64,000 nt of DNA, taken from contig JAQTYA010000001.1 of NCBI GenBank assembly GCA_028688525.1, positions 25,906 to 89,905 on the forward strand. Direction: 5' to 3'. The notes under the pieces are model-generated. The model ran no database searches. It saw nothing but the letters and a program-made list of their open reading frames with translations, and was not told where the DNA came from. Shown here piece after piece: positions 8,756 through 17,901 of the stretch; the stretch's first letter is position 1; each line of letters begins with the position of its first letter. The stretch is from Methylococcus sp. GTDB taxonomy: Bacteria; Pseudomonadota; Gammaproteobacteria; Methylococcales; Methylococcaceae. The position numbers and the translations under genes were made by a program.

Positions 8756-10483
8756 ATGAAAAAGCCCGAAAGCGTCGTCTATTGGCTCAAGGACAAGCCG
8801 CCGGCCGCGATTTCCTTATTCGTAAGCCTGCAGCAGCTTTCTTTCCTCGGCGTTTACCTCGTGATCTCGCCTTTGTTCATAATGGCCGAGAACATAGACA
8901 ACGAGTCGTCCCAGGCGTTGATCGCCATGACGCTGCTGGTTTCGGGTATCGGGGTCATGCTGCAGGCCGCAGGAAGATTCGGCATCGGCTCGGGCTATTT
9001 CTGCCCCTTGCAGGTCACTTCGGCTTCTTTCGCGACTATGGAGCTGGCAAGGGTCTCAGGCGGCCTGCCGCTCGCCTTCGGCATGGTCGGTGTAATGGGC
9101 CTCTCGCAGATCGTGTTCGGCGAACTGTTCCGGCGTATGCGCGGTATTTTCTCGGTGCAGCTCGCGGGCGTCGCCGTGACCTTGATCGGCCTGGGTCTCG
9201 GTTACAGGGGCGTGGTGTTGATGGGCGGGATCGATGCGCCCGGCGGGCTGTGGAAACACGATATGGCGATCGGGTTTCTCGCCTTGGCGGTGATGATCGT
9301 GTGCAACGTCTGGACTTCGGGGAGTCTCCGGCTGTTTTCGGCTTTCGCGGGAATCTTCGCCGGTTTCGCCGCCAGTATTCTGGTCGATGGAGTCCGTCCG
9401 GAAGATGCCGCAAGATTTGCCCAGAGCCCCGTCTTCGCTCTGCCAAAGCTACCCGTCTTCGGCTGGGCCTTCGACGCCGGTCTCGTTATTCCCTATGTGG
9501 TCCTTGGCCTGGCGTTTTCCCTGCACGGATTCGGTGCGCTTGCCGCCGCGCAGCGTTTCAACGACGCCGACTGGCGGCATCCGGACATGGCCCAAATCTC
9601 TCACGGCATTCGGGCCGAAGGCGTCTCGAATGTGATTGCGGCTTTGGCCAACAGCCTTCCGCTGACGTCCAGCGGCGGCGCGGTGTCCCTGGCCGCGGCT
9701 ACGGGCTGCACCAGCCGCTACGTCGCCTACTGGCTTGGGGGAGTCATGATATTCATGGCGCTCCTGCCCAAGATCACGCTGTTCTGGTTCGTGCTTCCTG
9801 TACCGGTGATCGGTGCCGCAGCGATTTTTTTGTCGTCTTTTACCCTCTTGACCGGGCTGCAGATGATCGCCGGCCGCCTGCTCGACAACCGCAAGGTGCT
9901 GACGGTGGGCATCGGACTGCTGCTCGGGATCAGCCATGAACCCTTGAAGCACTACTATCGCGATGAATTGCCGGCTTTCCTGGTGCCCGTGACCCAGTCG
10001 AGTGTCGCACTGGGAGTGGCAGGCGCAACCTTGCTATCGGGGCTATTCCGCATCGGCGCGGGTACGCGGCGGAGGCGGTCGTTCGTTCTGCGGGCGTCGC
10101 GGCTGGACGATGTTACCGAATACCTGGAACAGCAGGGGCGCGCCTGGGGGGCTTGCGCAGATACGGTGCGGCGCGCTGAATACGCCATCTGGCAGGCTTT
10201 CGAGATCCTCGACGACCACGAGTTCGTGGAGCGGGACGAGGATGGCAACGGCGTGGTCGAGGTAGAAACCGTGGTCGACGAGTTTACATTCGTGGTCATT
10301 GCCCGTTACCGTGGCGCCTCGATTCCGGTGGCCACGCATGCGCCGACCCATGAGGAGATGCTGGAGTCCGATACGGGCATCGTGCAAATGGCCGGTTATC
10401 TGCTTTATAAATTGGCGGATCGGGTGCGCTCGCGCGAACTCTCGAAGGGCGTGGCAGAATTTCGGCTCACATTCGTTGATTAA
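8756..10483 (+). CDS. NCS2/xanthine-uracil-type permease fused to degenerate RsbW-like domain
   Basis: A protein of 575 residues. The first ~430 form a polytopic permease of the xanthine/uracil (NCS2, SLC23) type: about 12-14 hydrophobic segments, a GIGSGYFCPLQVTSASF block and a late TSSGGAVSLAAATG block matching that fold. The last ~140 residues are soluble and follow the layout of an RsbW-type ATPase: a helical start, the RRAEYAIWQAFEIL helix where the N box should be, and a GYLLYKLADRVRS helix with a beta C-terminus. The N-box Asn and the glycine-rich boxes are missing, so ATP binding is unlikely. Substrate unknown; purine, bicarbonate or another anion are possible. It lies between carbonic anhydrase and a STAS gene. 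Confidence 0.75.
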   Translation: MKKPESVVYWLKDKPPAAISLFVSLQQLSFLGVYLVISPLFIMAENIDNESSQALIAMTLLVSGIGVMLQAAGRFGIGSGYFCPLQVTSASFATMELARVSGGLPLAFGMVGVMGLSQIVFGELFRRMRGIFSVQLAGVAVTLIGLGLGYRGVVLMGGIDAPGGLWKHDMAIGFLALAVMIVCNVWTSGSLRLFSAFAGIFAGFAASILVDGVRPEDAARFAQSPVFALPKLPVFGWAFDAGLVIPYVVLGLAFSLHGFGALAAAQRFNDADWRHPDMAQISHGIRAEGVSNVIAALANSLPLTSSGGAVSLAAATGCTSRYVAYWLGGVMIFMALLPKITLFWFVLPVPVIGAAAIFLSSFTLLTGLQMIAGRLLDNRKVLTVGIGLLLGISHEPLKHYYRDELPAFLVPVTQSSVALGVAGATLLSGLFRIGAGTRRRRSFVLRASRLDDVTEYLEQQGRAWGACADTVRRAEYAIWQAFEILDDHEFVERDEDGNGVVEVETVVDEFTFVVIARYRGASIPVATHAPTHEEMLESDTGIVQMAGYLLYKLADRVRSRELSKGVAEFRLTFVD

Positions 10484-10522
10484 TTCCGATGTATTTCAAT
10501 TCAATTGCCATGGAGCAAATCG

Positions 10523-10849
10523 ATGCTTGATATCACTAATGAAAACCGGGGCGAAGTGCTGATCGCCCATCTGAGCGGTCGCATCGATGCCGCCGCCTCC
10601 CGCGCCTTCGAGGAGCAAGCGTTGGCTTGGCTGGAGGCCGGAACACGCAGCCTGGTGATGGATCTTGCATCGATCAGCTATATCAGCAGCGCGGGTTTGC
10701 GGGTATTTCTGCTGATCGCCAAGAAGCTCAAGGAGGTCGACGGGTCGGTCAAACTTTGCGCATTGAGTCCGGCTGTCAACGACGTCTTCGAGATCAGCGG
10801 CTTCAGCCGGTTGTTTTCGATCTACCCGTCGCTCGATCAGGCACTCTAA
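10523..10849 (+). CDS. STAS-domain anti-sigma-factor antagonist
   Basis: A 108-residue single STAS domain. The SISYISSAGLRVFL segment contains the serine normally phosphorylated by RsbW/SpoIIAB kinases (Ser55 or Ser56). I chose the ATG at 10523 because GGAG precedes it; an upstream in-frame ATG at 10505 would add six residues. It follows the permease by about 40 bases and precedes the binding-protein gene. A phosphorylation partner is at hand in the RsbW-like kinase at 7.4 kb, and possibly a docking site in the permease C-terminal domain. Confidence 0.88.
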   Translation: MLDITNENRGEVLIAHLSGRIDAAASRAFEEQALAWLEAGTRSLVMDLASISYISSAGLRVFLLIAKKLKEVDGSVKLCALSPAVNDVFEISGFSRLFSIYPSLDQAL

Positions 10850-10880
10850 GCCTGCACTGCGCGCTCGCCCGGCCTTCGGT

Positions 10881-12158
10881 ATGAAGAAGTTTCTTCTTGT
10901 CTTCGCGGTTTTAGCATTACTTGCGGCTATCGGTGGCGCGTGGACCTTCCGCGGACACATTCGGCCGCCCATCAAGATCGGCGTTTTGCATTCGCTGACG
11001 GGTGCCATGGCCATTAGCGAAAAATCGGCCGTAGACGCCGAACTCATGGCCATCGACGAGATCAATGCAGCGGGCGGATTGCTCGGGCGCCGCGTCGAAG
11101 CCGTGGTAGCCGATGGCGCATCGGATTGGGCGACTTTCGCCCGTCAGGCAAGCCGGCTGATTACGGAGGAACAGGTCAGTGCGATCATCGGTTGCTGGAC
11201 TTCGGCCTGCCGGAAGAACGTTAAACCGGTGGTCGAAAAATACAACCATCTACTGATCTATCCCATGGCCTATGAAGGCCTGGAAATCTCCAAGAACATC
11301 ATTTACACGGGCTTAGCGCCGAACCAGCAGATCGTGCCGGCCTTGAAATGGAGCTTAGACAAGCTGGGGCGCCGGGTATTCCTGGTGGGGTCAGATTATG
11401 TATGGCCGCATAGCGTCAATGCCGTTCTTGGCGATTGGATCAAAGGCCTCAACGGTGAAATCGTGGGCGAGGAGTATGTCTTTTTCGGTAGCAGCGACGT
11501 CGCCGGTACGGTTCGGAAAATTGCCGCCGCCCATCCCGATGTAGTCATCAGTACAATCGCCGGCGAGTCAAATCTTGCGTTTTATCGCGTGCTGAGGGAG
11601 TCTGGCGTCCAGGCGAAAGATGTGCCGGTGGTGTCGCTTTCCGTCGGCGAAGAAGAGTTGCGCGATATCCCGGCTCGCGATGCTGCCGGGCACTATTCGG
11701 CCTGGGGCTATTTCCAGGCGGTGAACCGCGAAGAAAATACTGCTTTCGTTCAGCGATTTCGCGAGCGCTACGGCCACGACCGGGTGACGGCGGATTTTTC
11801 CGAAACGGCCTATTTCAGCATTTTACTTTGGGCCGAAGCGGTGCGCGAGGCGGGATCTCCCGATGCCGCGCTGGTCAATGAGTACATGCTCGGGCAGAGC
11901 ATCGACGCGCCGGAAGGCGTGGTGACTGTCGATCCCGCGACGCGCCATACCTGGCGGTCGTTCAATATGGCGCGGATACTGGAAGACGGTCAGATGGAAA
12001 TCGTCTGGTCCACCGACCACCCCATCCGGCCTGTGCCGTACCCCAGAACCCGCAGTCGCAGCGAATGGGATAATTTTCTCAACGCGCTTTACTTGGGCTG
12101 GAACCATAATTGGGCGAATCCCGTTCCGCCCGAAGATAAAAAGGGGCAGCGGCAGTGA
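10881..12158 (+). CDS. Periplasmic binding protein of the UrtA/AmiC (type I) family
   Basis: The 425-residue protein starts with a hydrophobic segment (residues 4-22) lacking a lipobox, so it is either secreted or membrane-tethered. The mature part begins PPIKIGVLHSLTGAMAISE, the classic opening of urea/amide/branched-chain amino acid binding proteins, with IGCWTSACRK and PMAYEGLE blocks as in UrtA/AmiC. No ABC permease or ATPase gene is adjacent. Instead its TGA overlaps the GTG start of a chemoreceptor, so a role as a sensory ligand-binding subunit is likely. The ligand cannot be named. Confidence 0.82.
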   Translation: MKKFLLVFAVLALLAAIGGAWTFRGHIRPPIKIGVLHSLTGAMAISEKSAVDAELMAIDEINAAGGLLGRRVEAVVADGASDWATFARQASRLITEEQVSAIIGCWTSACRKNVKPVVEKYNHLLIYPMAYEGLEISKNIIYTGLAPNQQIVPALKWSLDKLGRRVFLVGSDYVWPHSVNAVLGDWIKGLNGEIVGEEYVFFGSSDVAGTVRKIAAAHPDVVISTIAGESNLAFYRVLRESGVQAKDVPVVSLSVGEEELRDIPARDAAGHYSAWGYFQAVNREENTAFVQRFRERYGHDRVTADFSETAYFSILLWAEAVREAGSPDAALVNEYMLGQSIDAPEGVVTVDPATRHTWRSFNMARILEDGQMEIVWSTDHPIRPVPYPRTRSRSEWDNFLNALYLGWNHNWANPVPPEDKKGQRQ

Positions 12159-14179
12159 AACTCGCGGCTTCCAGCAATAGGCACGGGACCATCGTCGGGC
12201 GCTTGCTGCGCTGGTTCCTGATCCTGGCGACGGTACCCAGCGTCGTTCTGACGCTGGTGACCAATTATCTTTCGGCCGATGCGTTGCGCGACCGCGTGCA
12301 GGGCGAGCTGATGTTTATCGCCTTGGCCAAGGCGGAGGACGTCGAAACCTATGCTTTCGAGCGGATCAGGGCGGCAGTCGTACTGCGCAACAACCATTAT
12401 CTGGTTGCGGCCATGCACACGGCGCAAAAATACCAGCGCGAACCGGCGCGCTACGCTAAGGAGCTCCAGGCATTCGACGCGGATGTGCGTCCGGTGCTCG
12501 ATTTCATGACGGAGAATTTGGGCTTCAAGAATCTAATCGTCTTCGATCCGCAGAGCGAAGTCTTGTACCAGGCGCACCCCGTCCAGCAACTAGGGCGCAA
12601 TCTGTACGAGGGTCAGTTGAAAGATTCGGCGCTGGCCAAGGCGGTGCAGCATGCCACGACTTTGCTGGATGCCGAAATCTCCGACTTTGGCGCCTATCCG
12701 GGCAGTATCGTACCGGTGGGGTATGTGGTCACCCCGCTGTTCGACAGCGGGGGGGAACTCATCGCCATCATCGCGCTGCAGCTGGATTCTGACGAGGTTT
12801 TCGCGCCTTTCCTGGATTTCGGCGGCCTCGGCGAATCAGGTCAGACCGTCGTCGGCCTGCTCGACCATAACGAGATTCGCATCGTTTCCCCCCTGAGGCA
12901 TCATCCGGAAAACACGTCTAAGCTGCGTATCCAGATGGGAGACAACTGGGCGCAAGGTATCCAAAAAGCCGTGCTGGGCAATCGCGATTTCGGTGAAATT
13001 CTCGGTATCGGCAAGAGCCGTGTATTGGCGAGCTGGACCTATCTTCCCTCGTTTCGCTGGGGGTTATCGGTGGAGATGGACGTCGACGAGGCGCTGGCGT
13101 TGGTCGACACTCAGCGTTGGGTCAACGGCGGCTTGCTGGCGTTGCTGCTGATACCGACGGCGCTGGCTGCGTTGCTGGTGTCGCGCACCATTTCCCGCCC
13201 CATAGGGGAAGCCATCGCGGCGGCCGAAACGGTGGCGGAAGGCAATCTCACGGCCAGCCTGGATAGCGACCGGGACGACGAAACCGGCAAGCTGCTGCGC
13301 GCTTTGGGGAGGATGACCGCGTATCTCAACTCCTTGGTCGGCCAAGTACAGAAATCGATCATCGAATTGGTATCCACCTCGAACACGTTGACCGCGATGA
13401 ATCGGGCTCAGGAGGAGGATATTTCCGCCTTCGGCGCCACCACGAACCAGATTGCGGCAGCGTCTAGGGAAATCTCCGCAACCTCGGAAGAGTTGCTCCG
13501 CACCATGACCGACGTCACCCGCATGGCCGGAGGGACGGCCGAGTTGGCGAACGCTGGGCGCAACGAACTCGCGGACATGGAGCAGGTGATGCACACTCTG
13601 GCCGAATCGACTGGGTCCATCGCCGATAAGCTCAACGCCATCAGCGCCCGGGCGAATGACATTTCCACGATGACCACCACCATCAAGCGGGTGGCGGAAC
13701 AGACCAATCTGCTGTCACTCAACGCCTCGATCGAAGCCGAGAAGGCCGGGGAATTCGGCCTTGGATTCGCCGTCGTCGCCCGCGAGATCCGCCGCCTGGC
13801 GGACCAGACCGCGGTGGCGACCCTGGATATCGAAACGGTGGTGCGGGAGATGCACGCCGCAGTCTCGGTCGGGGTGATGGAAATGGACAAATTTTCCGAA
13901 CAGGTTCGGCGCGGCGTCGACGAAACCAGCCGGATTGCCCAGCAGTTTTCCCTCATCATCGAGCAAGTCGGGGAACTCACGCCGCGGTTCGACGCTGTGC
14001 ACGAAGGCATGCGTTCGCAGTCCGCCGGCGCGCTCCAGATTCGGGACGCCATGGTAGCCTTGTCGGAGAGCGCTATGCAGTCGGCGCAGGCGCTGGAGGA
14101 AACCAACCGCGCTTCGCAGAAACTGGAAACCGCCATTGCCGAGTTGCGCAAAGAAATCGCCATGTTCCGCCTGTCTTGA
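12155..14179 (+). CDS. Methyl-accepting chemotaxis protein, WspA-like
   Basis: A receptor of 674 residues. TM1 spans about residues 18-38; a periplasmic Cache-like sensor of about 270 residues follows (VGYVVTPLFDSGGELIAII). TM2 (LLALLLIPTALAALLV) leads into a HAMP domain (SRTISRPIGEAIAAAE) and a signalling hairpin. The tip VAEQTNLLSLNASIEAEKAG and the stretch IRRLADQTAVATLDIE are much closer to the WspA group, which controls a diguanylate cyclase in Pseudomonas, than to E. coli Tsr/Tar. It starts with GTG (12155-12157) overlapping the TGA of the binding-protein gene, so the two are translationally coupled. No CheA, CheW or WspR gene is adjacent. Confidence 0.87.
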   Translation: MKLAASSNRHGTIVGRLLRWFLILATVPSVVLTLVTNYLSADALRDRVQGELMFIALAKAEDVETYAFERIRAAVVLRNNHYLVAAMHTAQKYQREPARYAKELQAFDADVRPVLDFMTENLGFKNLIVFDPQSEVLYQAHPVQQLGRNLYEGQLKDSALAKAVQHATTLLDAEISDFGAYPGSIVPVGYVVTPLFDSGGELIAIIALQLDSDEVFAPFLDFGGLGESGQTVVGLLDHNEIRIVSPLRHHPENTSKLRIQMGDNWAQGIQKAVLGNRDFGEILGIGKSRVLASWTYLPSFRWGLSVEMDVDEALALVDTQRWVNGGLLALLLIPTALAALLVSRTISRPIGEAIAAAETVAEGNLTASLDSDRDDETGKLLRALGRMTAYLNSLVGQVQKSIIELVSTSNTLTAMNRAQEEDISAFGATTNQIAAASREISATSEELLRTMTDVTRMAGGTAELANAGRNELADMEQVMHTLAESTGSIADKLNAISARANDISTMTTTIKRVAEQTNLLSLNASIEAEKAGEFGLGFAVVAREIRRLADQTAVATLDIETVVREMHAAVSVGVMEMDKFSEQVRRGVDETSRIAQQFSLIIEQVGELTPRFDAVHEGMRSQSAGALQIRDAMVALSESAMQSAQALEETNRASQKLETAIAELRKEIAMFRLS

Positions 14180-14187
14180 GCGCCGAG

Positions 14188-14213
14188 CCGTTTGGATGCC
14201 AAGCGTCAAACGG
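14188..14213 (+). terminator. Possible hairpin after the chemoreceptor gene
   Basis: A 7-bp stem (CCGTTTG, 14188-14194; CAAACGG, 14207-14213) begins nine bases after the receptor stop. It lacks a following T run. Confidence 0.3.
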
Positions 14214-14286
14214 TGTACACTCCCGCGTTCGATTTTGCGCTGCTGTAGTGTGCTTTTTTAACCCAGACGGAGAGGTTTAGGTTCCC

Positions 14287-15543
14287 ATGTTCAGCAAGGG
14301 TATGGAGATTGCCGGATTCGATGATGAGCTCTGGTCTGCGATCCAGGACGAAGAACGCAGGCAGGAAGACCACATTGAGCTGATCGCTTCGGAGAACTAT
14401 GCCAGCCCGCGGGTAATGCAGGCGCAGGGCACCGTCCTGACCAATAAGTACGCGGAAGGCTATCCCGGCAAGCGCTACTACGGCGGCTGCGAATACGTCG
14501 ATGTCGTAGAGGCGCTGGCCATCGAACGCGCTAAACAGCTGTTCGGGGCGGATTATGCCAACGTACAGCCGCATTCGGGCTCCCAGGCCAATGCCGCCGT
14601 CTACATGGCCCTGCTGAATCCGGGCGACACCGTGCTGGGAATGAGCCTCGCCCACGGCGGCCATCTGACCCATGGCGCCAAGGTCAATTTTTCAGGAAAA
14701 ATCTACAACGCCGTTCAGTACGGTTTGGAGCCGGCGACCGGCGAGATCGATTATGCGCAGGTCGAGGCGCTGGCCCGCGAACATCGGCCTAAGATGATCG
14801 TGGCAGGGTTTTCCGCCTATTCCCAGGTCGTCGACTGGCAGCATTTCCGTGCGATTGCCGATGCCGTCGGCGCTTGGCTCATGGTCGACATGGCCCATGT
14901 CGCCGGACTCATCGCCGTCGGCCTGTACCCCACCCCGGTGCAGATCGCCGACGTCACCACCACGACCACCCACAAGACGCTGCGTGGGCCTCGCGGCGGA
15001 TTGATCCTAGCCAAGGCGAATCCGGACGTCGAGAAAAAGCTCAATTCAGTGGTCTTTCCGGGCATTCAGGGCGGTCCGCTGATGCATGTCGTCGCTGCGA
15101 AAGCCGTGGCGCTCAAGGAAGCATTGCAACCGGATTTCAAGCATTACCAGGCCTCCGTCATGGAGAATGCCGATGCAATGGCCAAGACTTTCATCGCTCG
15201 CGGCTACCGCATCGTATCCGGCGGCACTAAAAACCATCTGTTCTTGGTCGATCTGATCGAGAAAGGCATTACAGGAAAGCGGGCGGAAGAAGTCCTGGGG
15301 CAGGCACATATCACCGTCAACAAGAATGCGGTGCCGAACGATCCGCAGTCGCCGTTCGTGACCAGCGGTATTCGGGTGGGAACGCCGGCGGTGACGACCC
15401 GCGGCTTCGGCGCCGAAGAGTGCCGTTTGCTGGCTGGCTGGATGTGTGACGTCATGGACAATTCCGAAGACGAAGCGGTAATCGGGCAGGTCCGGGAAGG
15501 GGTCACCCAGTTGTGCCGGCGTTTTCCGGTCTACGCCAACTAG
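14287..15543 (+). CDS. glyA: Serine hydroxymethyltransferase
   Basis: The 418-residue PLP enzyme interconverts serine and glycine with tetrahydrofolate and is central to one-carbon flow. The PLP lysine is Lys230 in [28 protein letters not shown] and [11 protein letters not shown] are further signatures, and the length is standard. GGAGAGG lies upstream of the ATG. In methanotrophs the enzyme also feeds a partial serine cycle. nrdR and the riboflavin genes follow, the usual gammaproteobacterial order. Confidence 0.96.
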   Translation: MFSKGMEIAGFDDELWSAIQDEERRQEDHIELIASENYASPRVMQAQGTVLTNKYAEGYPGKRYYGGCEYVDVVEALAIERAKQLFGADYANVQPHSGSQANAAVYMALLNPGDTVLGMSLAHGGHLTHGAKVNFSGKIYNAVQYGLEPATGEIDYAQVEALAREHRPKMIVAGFSAYSQVVDWQHFRAIADAVGAWLMVDMAHVAGLIAVGLYPTPVQIADVTTTTTHKTLRGPRGGLILAKANPDVEKKLNSVVFPGIQGGPLMHVVAAKAVALKEALQPDFKHYQASVMENADAMAKTFIARGYRIVSGGTKNHLFLVDLIEKGITGKRAEEVLGQAHITVNKNAVPNDPQSPFVTSGIRVGTPAVTTRGFGAEECRLLAGWMCDVMDNSEDEAVIGQVREGVTQLCRRFPVYAN

Positions 15544-15579
15544 CAGCCTCCGGCCGCGGCTGCTCCCTGAGTCTCCTCC

Positions 15580-16083
15580 GTGCGGTGTCCTTTTTGCGGT
15601 GCACAAGATACCCGAGTGGTGGATTCCCGCTTATCGCAGGAGGGAGACCAGGTTCGGCGGCGGCGCGAATGCGGCGAATGCCGGGAACGCTTCACGACCT
15701 ATGAGGCGGCCGAACTCAACATGCCGCGGGTTGTGAAATCGGACGGCAGCCGCCAACCCTTCCGCGAAGAAAAACTTCGGGCCGGTATGCTGCGCGCCCT
15801 GGAAAAGCGTCCCGTGCCCAGCGATTTGGTGGAAGCGGCCATCACTCGCATCAAGAAGCGTTTGCTGGCGACAGGCGAGCGGGAAGTGCCATCGCGCCAG
15901 GTCGGCGAGTATGTCATGAACGAATTGAGCCAACTCGACGACGTAGCCTATGTCCGCTTCGCCTCCGTGTACCGCCGCTTCGAAGATGTAAACCAGTTCC
16001 GCGAAGTGATCGACCGTTTGGAACACGAGTTCGAAGCGGACACCGAGTCCCGTGGCCGTCAAGCCGATGCCTTCGATGCCTGA
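15580..16083 (+). CDS. nrdR: Transcriptional repressor of ribonucleotide reductase genes
   Basis: The 167-residue regulator has an N-terminal zinc ribbon (Cys3, Cys6, Cys31, Cys34) and an ATP-cone domain ([24 protein letters not shown]) that senses ATP/dATP. It represses nrd operons through NrdR boxes; none are evident here. It starts with GTG at 15580. It heads the conserved series nrdR-rib-nusB-thiL-pgpA. Confidence 0.95.
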   Translation: MRCPFCGAQDTRVVDSRLSQEGDQVRRRRECGECRERFTTYEAAELNMPRVVKSDGSRQPFREEKLRAGMLRALEKRPVPSDLVEAAITRIKKRLLATGEREVPSRQVGEYVMNELSQLDDVAYVRFASVYRRFEDVNQFREVIDRLEHEFEADTESRGRQADAFDA

Positions 16084-16097
16084 AGCGGAAATGGCGC

Positions 16098-17213
16098 GTG
16101 ATTGAAACGGCTGATTGGAGCGCCGAGGATTTTCGGCACATGGCGCGGGCGCTGCGCTTGGCGGAGCGCGGCGTGTATACCACCGATCCCAATCCTAGAG
16201 TTGGCTGCGTCCTGGTGCGCGAAGGCGAGATCGTCGGCGAGGGCTGGCACCAGAGGGCAGGCGGGCCGCATGCCGAAGTCGTAGCCCTGCGAGGGGCGGG
16301 CGAGCGGGCACGTGGCGCAACCGCCTATGTCACGCTGGAGCCGTGTTCGCATCACGGCCGTACCCCGCCTTGCGCCGAAGGCTTGATCCAGGCTGGGGTG
16401 CGCCGTGTGGTCGCCGCCATGGAGGATCCCAACCCCAGGGTTTCCGGGCGCGGCATGGCGCTACTGGAGCAGGCCGGCATCGCAGTTTCCTGCGGCTTGC
16501 TTGAGCACGATGCAGAGGGCTTGAACCCAGGATTCGTCAAGCGTATGCGTTCGGGCCGGCCCTATGTTCGAAGCAAGTTGGCCATGAGCCTCGACGGGCG
16601 CACTGCGCTTGCTTCGGGCGAAAGCCGTTGGATTACGGGCGATGCGGCGCGGCGCGACGTGCATCGCTTGAGAGCGCGCAGTTCCGCTGTCGTGACCGGC
16701 ATCGGCACCGTGCTGGCCGACGATCCGGCGCTGACCGTGCGGCTGGGAGATGATTTCGAACTGGAGCCGCCGGCGCGGGTAGTGCTGGACAGCCGTCTGC
16801 AGTCATCGCCGCACGCGCAGATATTCCGCCAGCCCGGCCGTGTCCTGGTCATTACCGGGGAGGCGAAGCCTTTGGCGCGGCAACGGCTGGCCGAGGCGGG
16901 CGTAGAAGTGGTCGAGGTGGGCACGGACACCGCGGGGAGGCCAGATCTGGCCGAGGTCGTGAACGCGCTGGGGCGCATGGAGTTCAACGAGGTGCTGTTC
17001 GAGGCCGGGGCAATCTTGAACGGCGCGCTGCTGGCAGCCGGGGCGGTCGACGAATGGATCGTCTACCTTGCGCCTTGCGTCCTGGGCGATGACGGACGCG
17101 GTCTGTTCCGGTTGCCCGGTTTCGCCCGCATGGCCGATCGGCCTGAGCTGGAGATCCAGGATATCCGGCAGGTCGGGAAGGATCTGCGTCTGACGCTCCG
17201 CCAGCTCGCTTGA
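16098..17213 (+). CDS. ribD: Riboflavin biosynthesis deaminase/reductase RibD
   Basis: A bifunctional 371-residue enzyme. The N-terminal deaminase (1-~145) has the zinc site HAEV (His58, Glu60) and PCSHHGRTPPC (Cys83, Cys92). The C-terminal half is the NADPH-dependent ribosyl reductase (SKLAMSLDGRTAL, WITGDAARRDVHRLR). It starts with GTG 14 bases after the nrdR stop behind a weak ribosome site. I see no FMN riboswitch in the short gap. Confidence 0.95.
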   Translation: MIETADWSAEDFRHMARALRLAERGVYTTDPNPRVGCVLVREGEIVGEGWHQRAGGPHAEVVALRGAGERARGATAYVTLEPCSHHGRTPPCAEGLIQAGVRRVVAAMEDPNPRVSGRGMALLEQAGIAVSCGLLEHDAEGLNPGFVKRMRSGRPYVRSKLAMSLDGRTALASGESRWITGDAARRDVHRLRARSSAVVTGIGTVLADDPALTVRLGDDFELEPPARVVLDSRLQSSPHAQIFRQPGRVLVITGEAKPLARQRLAEAGVEVVEVGTDTAGRPDLAEVVNALGRMEFNEVLFEAGAILNGALLAAGAVDEWIVYLAPCVLGDDGRGLFRLPGFARMADRPELEIQDIRQVGKDLRLTLRQLA

Positions 17214-17241
17214 TATCGCCGGCTTGAGAGATTTTTACAGC

Positions 17242-17901
17242 ATGTTTACAGGCATAATACAGGCGAAGGGCTGGCTCCAGTGCAAGGAGCCGCGGGTCGG
17301 CGATTTCCGTTTGACGGTTGCCACCGGCAAATTGCCGATGGGTGATGTGGCGCTAGGCGATAGCATCGCCGTCAACGGCGTTTGCCTGACCGCGGTCGAA
17401 TTAGGTACCGGCAATTTCTCTGCCGACGTGTCCCGCGAAACGTTGGCGCGGACTACGCTCGGCGAGCTGGCGTCTGGGGCGGCGCTCAACCTCGAATTGG
17501 CGCTGACGCCTTCGACCCGGCTGGGCGGCCACATCGTTAGCGGCCATGTCGACGGTATCGGCATCGTCAGTTCCCGCAGCGAAGACGGCCGGTCGCTGCG
17601 TTTCCGCATCGAGGCGCCCGCGAATCTGGCGAAATACATCGCTGAAAAGGGCTCGGTCTGCGTCGACGGCATTAGTCTTACGGTCAACGGCGTCGACGGC
17701 TCTGCGTTTGAGATCAATATCGTTCCCCATACGCTGGCCGAAACCACGCTGGGCGAGATGCGTGCCGGGGGCCGGGTCAACCTGGAGGTCGACTTGCTGG
17801 CGCGTTATCTGGAACGGATCATGCTGGGCGAGGCTGCGGCGCGTCCGTCCGGCGCTTTGACGCGCGAACTGCTGCGCGACCATGGATTCTGCACGGAATG
17901 A
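17242..17901 (+). CDS. ribE: Riboflavin synthase alpha chain
   Basis: The 219-residue enzyme dismutates two lumazines to riboflavin. It begins MFTGIIQ, the invariant family N-terminus, which fixes the start at the ATG at 17242 rather than the upstream TTG. The two internal repeats (VNGVCLT... [10 protein letters not shown] and [10 protein letters not shown]) are visible. It overlaps the next gene by ATGA. Confidence 0.95.
   Translation: MFTGIIQAKGWLQCKEPRVGDFRLTVATGKLPMGDVALGDSIAVNGVCLTAVELGTGNFSADVSRETLARTTLGELASGAALNLELALTPSTRLGGHIVSGHVDGIGIVSSRSEDGRSLRFRIEAPANLAKYIAEKGSVCVDGISLTVNGVDGSAFEINIVPHTLAETTLGEMRAGGRVNLEVDLLARYLERIMLGEAAARPSGALTRELLRDHGFCTE

Noticed and set aside
8662-9939. 425-codon frame overlapping carbonic anhydrase and permease
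   Set aside because: Low-complexity Arg/Gly/Ala text; the permease frame has clear membrane helices.
16050-16100. FMN riboswitch before ribD
   Set aside because: The gap between nrdR and ribD is only 14 bases, and the preceding bases code for nrdR; no RFN element is possible there.
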